Below, piece after piece: positions 11,218 to 23,200 of a DNA stretch of 64,000 nt (the first letter of the stretch is position 1; each line of letters starts with the position of its first letter). The stretch lies in assembly GCF_042242105.1 (NCBI RefSeq), contig NC_092026.1, forward strand, positions 22,532,691 through 22,596,690, in the 5' to 3' direction. The DNA is from Pempheris klunzingeri (lineage: Eukaryota; Chordata; Actinopteri; Acropomatiformes; Pempheridae). The notes under the pieces are model-generated. The model saw only the letters and a program-made list of their open reading frames with translations. It made no database searches and was not told the DNA's origin. Position numbers and translations under genes: made by a program.

Positions 11218-14200
11218 TCAGGTGCTGGGCATGTCAGCCCTGCTCAGGGCGATGGCGAGCTCCAGGTCCTGCTGTTCCTGGAGCCGCAGCCTCCTCAGCC
11301 TCTCTTGTTCCTCACGCTCGCTCTCCCGCTTGGCCCACTCCAGCTGCTGGCTCTCATTTCCAAACTAGAGCAGAGAAACAAGTGTTAGATGTGGACAAAA
11401 ATGCAGAGATGCAGGCTGAGATGTCAACACAAATGGAGGAAAGTTACGGGCGAAAGCAAGATGTAAAACTACCGCTGGATGCAAATTTAAAATCAAATGT
11501 TTCGAATTAAGCAGAAAGTAAACAACTACTTAGAAATTACAAATAATTCGACATATAGCTGCAAGATAAATGCAACACTAAAGACGTTTAGATTTTACTT
11601 GGGACGTCACAAAAAAAAGCAAAGAAAGCAACACTAAAAGCTTAAAAAAAATGATTCCTATACAATGCACAGTGATGTACTAGTGCCATAAATTACCGGT
11701 CACATATCTCCCAAAAAGTGCTTGGATTAATGTGACTGGGTATATTTATTGAAAATAACTGTGCTCATGAATCACCGTAGTCAGATTATGCAGTGCGGAC
11801 AGGTTTTTCACATGCAAAGGATTGACCACCACACCCTTGTACTTTCTTACCTTGGCATACTCAGATCCTGGCAGAAAAACAAAAATTACAATACAAAGCT
11901 CGATATAAAAATACCGCAAATCCCTTTCACAACTGTCATAACGGATAAAAATAAATTCATGTCATGTCAAATGATACAAACCAGACACAAAAAGCTGCCA
12001 TGCATCATCTCACTACTTGAAAGCACACTCAGCTGTTAGGCCATACATGATGGCAAAGAAGCGGAAGACAGAGGACAAAGAGGCAGATTTACTCTGTTGT
12101 GCTCTGCTTCGAGGCATATCATGCTTTGACAGCAAATAAGCCTTTAGCTTGTGCTTCAAGACCTGAAAAATGCTCCTCGAGTGCTACCTGACCAGGCAAG
12201 TTCAATAACTTGCTGACTTAAAGAGAATAAATCCTGACTTCCTATCGAAGGCTGAGGCCAGAGACAACAGCAAGCATGCAGAAGCCCCCATTACCAGGCG
12301 GACGGACGCAACCATCGACCAGATAGACACAAGTATGTGGACTCAGTCATATGAACATGAATTCCCTCCCACACCATGTCTTTAAAAAGCTCTCAGATGT
12401 TCTGTCAGTTGTTAGTCAACAGCCAGTAAGCATGACGGTCCTGTGATCGCTTGCTTGAAGTCACCGTGTGAGGATAAGTTAACAGAATAAGGCCCAGTGA
12501 CAGAGAGCTGACGCCTCTGAGCCTTCAGCTCCACAATCTGAAGAGTTGAGATCATGAGATCAGCGACTCATGCAAACAAAGATACTTGACCCAACAGAAA
12601 GCTTTCAGTCGACTACACTCACTGAGCCAAAATCTGCAAAACCCACAGGGCAGTCTTTGGATGATTTACGCTGGTGTGTCGTGACAAAAGAGTCTTTACT
12701 GTCTGCTGTGGCACAAACACTCTGGAACGGCTCTGATGCAGTCAAACTGAGCATGCCTACTGGAGAAGGAAGGATCCATGTGAGAGAATACACTTGAATG
12801 TCTTCACTTCAGATGCCAACAACTGGTAGCCCCTTGGGAACATATGCTCACTCTTCACAGGCTAATGTGTTATATTGTGTAGCTAAATTTTCACAGGAAG
12901 CCAACAGCTTTAAGCTGATGGCATGCAGAGTAGTCACCCCGGGGAAATTGGTATTGGTTCAAAAAAAGGTGTTAACCACATTTCTTGAGCAAGGCTCACT
13001 GATGCATTGAAGCTTAACAAGCAAAGTGTGGCTTTTTTGGAACACGATAGTAAAAGACGGACCCACCCTTGTCTACAGTAAGCTTTAAACACATTTCCCA
13101 TGTTGATGGTGTGTGTGACCAGTATCATTCAGCTCTCAAACTTCTTTGCCATTGGCTGCATTTGCGAATTGAAGGGCTTCTAACTTTAAATATTACTCTA
13201 TCAAAATATGTCTGAAAAGGTGCTGCAACACAATTGTAGCTAAAATAGCTAAATTGCACCCTCTAAAAGTTGCGCAACAGTGACTGTGATGCAAACATTC
13301 AAAACAACTCATTACTTTAAGAGAGGGCTTCTCACTTCCCCATCACATCTGAGGCACATCTCTGGAGCTAGCTTACTGTGCCCACTCATCTCTAACCCTG
13401 TGTGTGGTAAAGCAAAGGGGAACACCAACTTTCTCACGCTGTGGCTTCTGCTAAAGAACAAATGCAATATCACAGCGGAAGGGCACACGCTGGACATGGC
13501 CAGTGGGTACTGTGTGACTTAACCTAAGATAAACATGAGGCTAAATGCATCCAAACGGCACAGAAAAGTAGCTTTCCATCTCATCACACTATTCACAAAC
13601 ATAACTTAACTGCACTGGCTATTTCCACTGTTGAAGACAAAAATAAATGAATGTCTTAATAACACTAACAAGGGCACATCACTGTAAACACAGAGAATTA
13701 CCTCACCTCTACCAACAGCTCCTCCTGTTTACAACTTCAGAAGAAGAAATTACTTTCTCTGCACCATCACTGCTCAACAGGGAAGTAGGTTTTTTTCCGT
13801 CTCGGCAGAAAAATACCTTTTTAGTAGGACAACAGCTAAACACAATGACCCCAAAAATGGTGCTGCCATTGCATTTCTGTGACCAGTTGCAGGCATTAAA
13901 TGTTGCAAAACCAACAGAACATACTAATTATGAACATCATTGAACCATTAATGTCAAGCTAAGAGGCAAGCATAGCTGTGTTGAGGCACCCAGACACACA
14001 CTTCTAAATCAGGGCTTACCATAGGGAGGTGCAGGCCGGTTAGGCACATTCTTCTTTGTTGGGAGTACAGGATTGTCCGACTTCTGTTCACACACACAAG
14101 GGAAAGACAAAAACATTCTTCTGCCTTCTAACTATCACACAAAATGATGACTCTTACAGAAATGTCCGCCAAAATCTAAAGCTTCTGGCCCCAAACCAGA

Positions 14201-17200
14201 AAGACTGTTTTCATGAATGTGATAAATTGGCAGAAAAATAAGAAATCACTCATCATGAGAGTAAAATTAACAACACAGCTTTCTGCAGCTAAAGTGGAAA
14301 ATGATGCTTTATGGTGCAATTGATTCATAATTCCAGTCTCCGGGGCTTACCTTTGACATCTGACTAAAGTCTGCAAATCCACCCCCCTTGCTTCCAAAGG
14401 AGTTGCTTCCAAAGGGGTCCACAGTCCCAAACACATCTGTGACAAGGGTACATTGAAATGCGTTTGGAACATTTGAATACATTTATGGAAAGAGCTACAA
14501 ACTATAATGAAGTTCAGCCCCAAAACCACACATTCAAAATCATCTCTGCATCTTGCTTATTCTGAAAAAGGCCTGCATGCTATTTTCAGAGAGGGGAATG
14601 TGGCATGACCGTTTAATTTTCCATGACATTTTGCGAAAACCTGGAAAGCAGAGGTTCTGTTGTTTAACCTGACGTATGCATCTGATCAGCTAATTAAAGG
14701 CGTCAGTTGGCACACTGTTAACCAGAACTGTGCCCACGTTGTTTTGAAGCTCAGTGGTCTGCAGCTTAATGAAAAAAACAGCATACTACAGATGGTTACA
14801 GTGAAAAAACAAAACATTGTAATAGAATATGTTTGTTGTGAGTGTGCAACCACAAGAGACCCCATTCATGTGAAGTATGCAGTGTTTTCTTTTACGCACA
14901 GTAACTCAGCTCAGGTCTACAGTCGCCTCTGTGTTCTTCTGAAGGTGTGTAGCATGGCAGAGCATCGACCAGAGGTAGCCACTAACTTAAAACAACTTCC
15001 GTACCGAATGAGGCAGAGCAGTTCAATAGTAGCAGATATAAAGACAGGACAGAGGCAGCAGAGAACTGGTTAAAGGAGTGGCAGTGTATTCTAGTAGAGC
15101 AGGACCAGCAGTCACAGAGTTTCTGTTATGTTTGGCTCCTGCAAGCCTCCTGTTTTTCCAGGGTAGGGGGGAGTATTTTTAGTTGGCCAGTAGTTAAATG
15201 CGTAGGTACAGGACTAAAAATAGCCCTAAACCACAGGAAAAATTGAAGCCACAGTGAGTAAAAATTGTTTGCCCCTAATGCCCCCAAAAATACAAGCACG
15301 TCACCCAGAATGGCAAAGAATGACTCTTTGAGACATGTTTCACAATTAGAACGTGTTCTTTCACGTTCTGGGAAATCTGCATGGAAAATCTGCACATATT
15401 TAGTTCAGGGTCTATGACTATGCATTTACGCTTTCATCTAACAAAGTCACACGGCAAGAGGTCAAAGTACAGTACGTTCTGCCATCACTGGAACCATCAC
15501 ATCCTACATTACTTACTACAGTAGTTGCAATAATAAAACACACGAAAATCTACAACCTCAAAATGACAAATAAGAAAATTGCATCTTTTTCAGCTTACTT
15601 TTTACAATTACAATGTAGAAAATTGGAAACAATAACATTTGACATTGACATTTGGATTATTTGCTAAATGATTTAAAGGCAAGAAGTCCAGAAACAACTA
15701 ATTGTTTTGGCACAAACAAATACTACATCTACCTAGACTCAGACAGACTCTCAGATTTACTTATATCTTAAATAAAGGGTAAAAGAGAAAAAAATCTCTG
15801 TTTGTATTAACATCTTTTGACAAGCAACATACCTGAATCCTTTGCTTTTGTGCTGTTTGATGTGAAAAGGTCACCACTGCTGAAGGCACTTGGCTGAGAA
15901 AAAAATACAGTAAGTAAGCTATACAAAAGATCTTGTTTAAAATACACACTCGCACAAAGACCATGTCAGCACAAACACAGGAAATCTCCCTTTGTAGTAA
16001 TGGTTTGCTTTTCCAGTTATCTACAATGGTGACAAGTCAGAGCTTGTTTCTATCATCACTGACATCTATCGCAAGTGATTAAACATAGAAAAGGAAATAT
16101 CAGTCTGAATTTTTGAGCAAAAGAGCATCGGGTTTCTCCCACAGAAGAACTGCGAACAAACATCTTGGAAGCGATAGATACCTTGGCTGGCGGTGTGGGT
16201 TTTCTACCGAAGGGGTCTGAGGATCCAAACAGGTCTGACTTGTCTGTTCTCTTAAAGAAATCTTCAGATGAGGTGCCTTTGAAGGGATCGCTTTCTTTGA
16301 AAGGATCTCCCCCAAAAGGATCTATAAAACAGTAACAAGACAGTGAGAAGAGCGTAACTGGCTGGATATGGACTCCTAAAAAGAAATAAGCAGAGATTTC
16401 TTGGATTTTTTAATAGCATGAAATTCAAAGTGGAACATACAACAAACATTTTCATTTCATTAAAATGCCACAATTTGGCATCTTTAATGAGGGTACATTT
16501 CAGGTATTTAGTGGAAATGCTTATTCACAGGGGCACAAAATTAGTGCAGGTGATTACCAGCAAGTGAAAGCTGGCAGAGCAGAGAATAACCTTGATCCAG
16601 ACAGAAATACAGGACTAAATGATAAAAAGATACACGAAAGGATTCATACCATTGAAGGGGTCCACCTTGAAGGGGTCTTCCGTCTGGAAGGGATCTGCTG
16701 GAGTCTCCTTAACACTGCTGTTGTTGAACATGGCTATCTTTGACTTGAAAGAGTCATCCTGATGAATAAATTCAGAGAAAAACAAATCAATACGTGTGAA
16801 GTTGTCATTGATATGTTACAATTACAAATACAGCAGGTTCACTCTCTAAATGAAATAAACATGGTACCATATGGCATAAAGCCGTTCTCTTCCCAAATAT
16901 TCGGGAATATAGAGTAAAACCTTGTTTTGACTACAAAACTTTATGCTAAAAATGGGTTTTATGCTAAATTCTCGTGGAGAAAATGAGGATATAAGCATGA
17001 GCTCCTCACAGCATTTCTGAAACCTCCGTTCTCCTTCTCAGCAAACCCTCCACTTATGTCCGGCAGGTTAGTAAAGTTTCCTCCGTTGATGTCGCTCAGA
17101 GCACTGTTGTACTGCTCAATGGTCTTGGTCACCTCCTTTTGGCTGTCCTGGATCAGCGACAGCTTACTGCGAGCCTACAGACGCACAAAACACTGTTTAA

Positions 17201-20200
17201 TCTACATCTGATTCCAGAAAATACATCGATTGGATTTCCTTTACTGTCTATTTTTAATAGATAGATTGCTATTGTTAACAAACCTGCCAGAAATGGATAA
17301 GCCACTTCAAGTCCAAGGAGCCCCTTAAGGGACATGGGGGCACAAAAATGTGGGGCAACTTAAATGAAAATTTTTGCAACAGAATGCAAAAGTTTCTCAG
17401 AACACAACAGTGCTTAAATTTTGTTTTCACCCATTATTTTTCTTTCACACAATGTTTTTTTCCCTCTCCCATGTTCCCTAAGGGGCTCCACACAAGCCAC
17501 ATATTCAAATAAAACAAAAAAACATTAAAAATTCCACAGATACAGAAAAATACAAACCTCTCCATCTGCACAAACCTGGTTGATCTCTTCCTGAGTGGTT
17601 TTGAGAGACTTAATGATGCTGTCCAGCTGGACTCGACCAGTGAGCAGGCTCTGCTCCAGCTGGGCCTCCTCCTCCTGCAGCCGGCTCAGGTCCACCTTGG
17701 TACGGTTCAGTTCATCCTCCTGGCTGCGGAGGTCGGTCTCCTGAGAGCAGATCTGGCTCTGCAGGGACGAGATCTGGAGGACGAAAGTAGAAAATAAAGT
17801 TTTATATAATGTCCTTTTATGACATTTATAATGTCCTTGTGCTTTATAACTAAACATTTATAGCAATTACTATGGTTAATCAGACTTAAGTTACTTATTT
17901 GGACAGATCAAAGCAACAATATTTTATAGTATATTCTCAGGAGCATGCAAAAAATTACAAAGGCCATTATATAGTACTTACTTTAAAAAATGAGACTTCG
18001 ACATAACTGGCCTCAAAAGATTCTGCTATGCAATGCTTTCTCATAACCTCTAATACTTGTGCAATTTCCCCAAAAAACAAAGTAAGCAATACACATTAAC
18101 AGCTACGGTATTTTAGAACACGTGATGGCTTTGTTAAAAATAATTAAGTGCTGCTTTCTTTCTTTAAACAGACCTTAACCTCAGCTGACGCCAGTGCTTG
18201 ACTGACATCTGATTGATATCTAGCATCACACTCCAAAAATACCAAAGCATTGTCTGCTTAGCACAGAAAGTTTGCACAGCAAGATGACAGCTTTTATTCT
18301 TTTAATAAGTCAAGTGTTGAACCATCTGGGTCTCTTCCTGGCACTTCTGCTTGATGTCGTTGAGCATTCCCTCCAGCTTGGTGCGCTGCTGGTCCATCTC
18401 CTCCAGACGTTCCTGGGCATCCTGCTTCTGAGACTCCAAGTCCTTCAGGTCGCTGCTCTCCCTGTCCAAGCCGTCCTGCATGTCCTGACGGTCCGCCAAA
18501 CACACAAACACACATGCATTTACATCGTACAGCATCTCAGGTATCAGTTTTACTGAGTTAATAACTCTCAAACCAGATGACAAACAAACTGTATAATTCG
18601 AGTGTGAATCAGCGAGGGAATAATGAATTCTTCTTCTTGAATGGATCTCAAAATGTACAACACTTATAAAATGGTCCAAATGAATTCATAAGTTTGCCTT
18701 AATGACACGTTTATAGATACAGTATGTATTTTAGGCTGTTGGCCAGTCATGTACAATCATTTATTTGAACCAATGAACTTTAAGATGGGCTTGTAGTCAG
18801 TCATGAGTTGGTTGTTCACTGATATTTTAACCTTAGGAGACAGCTTTAACAGACAACTTGAAAATGATTTTGGCTCCGCCTTACCTGAACTTCACTGTTT
18901 TGTTGTCTGATGGTTTCCTCCTTTTCCCTGATCTCTTGCTCCAGAATGTATTTCTCTCTGTGGGTGAACAACATGGGAGGAACGACATGGGAGACAAGGA
19001 AGGAAAAAGTAACAAATGGTGTTATTACTTTATACCAAAGCCTATGTTAGCAAAACATAGAGCTTAAAAAGACAAAACTGTGTCAAATGACATGTGGAAA
19101 TAATCTGTGTTTTTTTTTAACATGGTTGAAAAAACAGGCCGATGGGGTTTCCCACATAACTATGGGATGAGTAGCAAAAAAATTATAAAATCCCATGAAA
19201 AATATACCGCATTTGTCGGTCACTTTACTTTTTGCCGATGTGGTGCATTAGCAGACACTTTTTAAAGTTTAAAGTTGTCCTTTGATACTGCTTTTGGAAT
19301 GATACGGAACATGAAAGCAGTAACTGTTTCAACAATTTAAGTATTATTTTCCTCAAGCTCTGTGACAATTTAGACTTTAAGCACTGAATAAAATCTGAAC
19401 ACTTATCAGCGTAAGTATAGCCCAATAATCTTAAAGACTGAGTTTAAGTACTCCAGGTGTGGAAATTGTGTTGAATGCTCTCCTGTTCAAATTTTTCAAA
19501 GAATGCAAGATAACCTGAGAATGTACTAACCTGACAAGTGCATTCATCTAAATATTGACTCTTACATTAATTATTGGGGCCTCGTGTTAATTATGCTCAG
19601 ACTTTAAAATGTGCTCTGACTGACCAAAAGCAAGGCTCCACTGATGACACTGCTTTCTTCCCTTAGTCTCTCTTGGAATAAAAAAATCTAACACGATCAT
19701 CTGGTTGAATAAAGGTTAACATTATTGGGGGAAAAAATGTTCTAGTTTAAAAGAGCTTTGATCCTGACCATCACTTTAGTGCAACCTCCCCTCGTTTTTC
19801 TCAGAGGAAGAGAAACAAAGCTATCCTCCTGCTACTCAGAGTGCAGGGGCTCACCTCTGCAGCTGAGCTATTTCCTGGCTTAGGTCATCCAGCTCTTTGA
19901 TGCCTGTCAGCTCAACTGACCCCGTGGAGCTGGTGCTGTCCTGAGGCGAGAGACAGAGACGGACGAGTGAGAGAGGCGAGAGAGAAGGAGAGCTGGGTAA
20001 AAAAGTACGATGGCCGTGGAAGTGAGGGTGACAGGTGGTGACAACCGACACGAAAAGGGTGACAGTGGCAGGTAAGACTGGGATATTGATGGAATGAATG
20101 CAAAAAACAAGGGGACAGGAGGGAAAATGTTCAAACAGGGGAAGGGCGCAACAAGGAGGGAGAAAGAGAGCAGAGGGGACATGAATGGTACGCAGGAGGA

Positions 20201-23200
20201 TAGAGGAGCTCCCCACTGATAAGTCTAACAAAACAAAAGACACAGGAAGGAAACACAAAAATTTCGCACTGCTAGGAAGGGAGCAGGAGTTCCAGACAAT
20301 ACATGAATGAGGAGAAACGCACACAGACAAGAGAATAAGAACTATTACAATTTAAAGTTATAGTGAAACCTGATTTGCATATCGGTGTTCAATATGTCAA
20401 GCCTTTTGACAAATAGCCGAGTCTCAATAGAAAAATCACGGTGTCCCAAAATGTGCTGCAGTCATCCCTCATGCCCATTATTTTTATAAAAACATTCAGG
20501 TTCATCTTAAAAAAAGGGAACTGAGAAACTGTGTAATTTCTTTGTAATGATAGTAGTTGTGTAAGAGTTACAAAACAGCATATATTTGTACTATATTTGT
20601 TTGAACACTCTTACTTAATTATGACTCTACGCACGACATGAACGTGTTAATAAACACAAAAGGAAAAATTATTTTTTTGATGTAAAATGCTAATCTAGGG
20701 TGATTTATTAGTTGTCCTTGCCTTTACAGTCAAATTTGAACCTTTACATGGAAGGCAGTTTATCCAAAATGTTCATGTGTCCATTAACCATAGCAGTAAA
20801 AAAAAAAAAAAAAGTGAGCAACCTTTTTAATAATTTCTCTTTTCCAGACTTTTTTCCCACTTTATTTAGAATGAAAAGCTGCAGAAAAGGCGTCCAGAGT
20901 CATAAAGTGACTCAATGACATCTTTACGCCTGGCTATTCTACATTCATACACAATTAGTTAAGTGAAAAATTGTTTAACTAGAACTATACACAATATTAA
21001 GTTACTATACTACAGCTGGAGTTGACATTGGTTGCTGTGACAGGCCACTGACAATGAAACAGCAGCAGGTGGCAGTTTTTACCTTAAACGCAGTTGATGT
21101 TAAAAAGAGAAACATTTGGGGAACAGTCCAAGGTATGACAGACATGACGCAAAGAGTAAACAAGATATAAGAACCTGTGTCCCCCTTTGTTAGGAAAAAA
21201 AAAACGAGAAACTAATGATATAAGACAAGGAAACATGGTCTTGTTTACCACCCAGTGCTTCAGACCGAGACAGAGAATATGACAGTACACAAGCGCCATC
21301 TTCAGGCACAAAGCCCAACTACTCACTCTGCGCATATTAGCTAGTGCAGTATGTTCAGGTCTCACAGCTGACATAGACCCCGCATAGCTCTGTTAGAAAG
21401 GATAGAGGAGCATCAAAAACTGTTTTGCAAGCCAAGGCTGAAAAGCCAGAAAGCAGAACTCACCGTTTAAAATGCGTATAGCAGTAGGAAAACATAGACT
21501 CTTGAGGAACAGATGCAAGTGAAACATTTCGCTTAAGAAGGTGAATAGGGCTACTGAAAGATGAAGCAGTGACTTCAGTGAGCTAAAGTCTGAACTCACG
21601 GGGCCCACCGATGAGGCTGCAGTCCTTTCTGATGGAGGAATCATGTCTGGTGTTAGAGTGGAGGGAGGATCTATGCCTTTAGAGGCCTTCTGCTGAATCA
21701 GATACATGGCCAGAGAGAACTGCTCCCGGGTCAGCTTGCCCGTCTGTTTAGTGTCAGCAAGTCCCCTGTGGAGAGGAAGAGGAGAGACCACTCAAAGCAC
21801 AAAATACTGAATTCTTTCAGGGAAAAAATAATAAAATATATAACACCCAGAGTCCACTGATGAAAATGTCCTTTGTTGGCTTGCTTCCACTGACTTGTTG
21901 TAGCACACTTAAATCATTTACGCATCTTATATTGCACCCATCTTCTGGAGCAAGTGTCATGTTTTAAACTGTCCACTAGATGGAGCTGGAGTTAAACTAT
22001 TAGTGTGGATGATTCAGCACTGAGCAGGTGGCCGCAGAGACTGTATTTAAGAAGTGGACATGGGTTCTGGGTCTGAAAAGTGAAGCCAATGTGGAAATGC
22101 ATTAAACCTGCATTCTTTCTAATGGCCAGCAGGAGGCAACTCCACTGGCTCCAAATTGAATTCTGATTGTATGGAAGTCTATGAGAAAATTAGCCTACTT
22201 CTCACTTGATTTACTACCTCAGTGAACATTTTCCAAATTGGTTTATTGGCTAAATTGGTAGTTTCAAATCTTCTTCAATACAACATTATGTTAACCTAGT
22301 AAATTATGGTCCCATTTTGAGTAAAATAGGCCACAAAGGAAGGTATGCTTTACGATGAGACTACTAAACCAAGATGGCGATGCCAATGGGACCCAAGCAA
22401 TGGGTGCCATCACGGTTTATGGGTGGCCATGATGGAGACCTCTGGTAAAATTAGTTCTGCAGAGAATTTTTTTTTTTTTCTTAAAAATGAAAAATGCTAT
22501 GCGGCATATGCTTTGTCAAACTGATAATGTGTCTCCTTATTTGTTTGTTTTTTTTGTTGCAGTGCACTGAGCAGTGCACGCTCTTAAATATGTGAAAAGT
22601 ATGTTGAGAAAGTAAGTAGGAAAAAACGGCTGTAGGTCTCACCATATCTGTGCCAGCATGGTTTGGGAGAGAGTGGACTGCATGAAGATCTCTATGACCT
22701 CAGTTCCAGTGACCAGGCCATCATTATCTGTGTCTGTTGTCTTGAAGATCTCATCATATATCTCCCTGTCAGCCATCGGTACCACCCAGTTCACCACTGG
22801 CTGGAATGAACAAAAGATGACATTTATGTGATCTTAGATGAGGGAGACAAAATCTCAAAAAACCTTGAGAGCAACAGTTTGGGTTTTTTAAATAACAGGT
22901 GGTGTTTATGTGTTATACAGATTAATGATAAAAAATAAACAGTACGGATAAGTTACAAATAAAACATAATTCTGGCAAAGTGCCAATTAAATAAATTAGG
23001 AGAAAAAAAACAGTGGCGTAACAGAAAATAAAAGAGGACATCATAAGTGTCATGCAGCCATAGTCATGTGATCTCTTCCCTTTCAAGGAAACCTGTTTCC
23101 TTAAAGTCACGGGTGAAAAATCCCTGCAGCTATAACAATGTAGAGACTGGGCCATGCATATTGCTCAAAACAATGTGGCAAAACAAGTCCATCCATTCGC

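Noticed and set aside
14660-15073. 137-codon plus-strand open frame
   Set aside because: It lies in an eps15l1 intron, has no recognisable motif, promoter or splice partners, and looks like a chance frame. A protein search and RNA reads could revise this.
19851-20330. 159-codon minus-strand open frame
   Set aside because: Only its last 28 codons are real (eps15l1 exon 19940-19855). The rest is read-through into a pyrimidine-rich intron.
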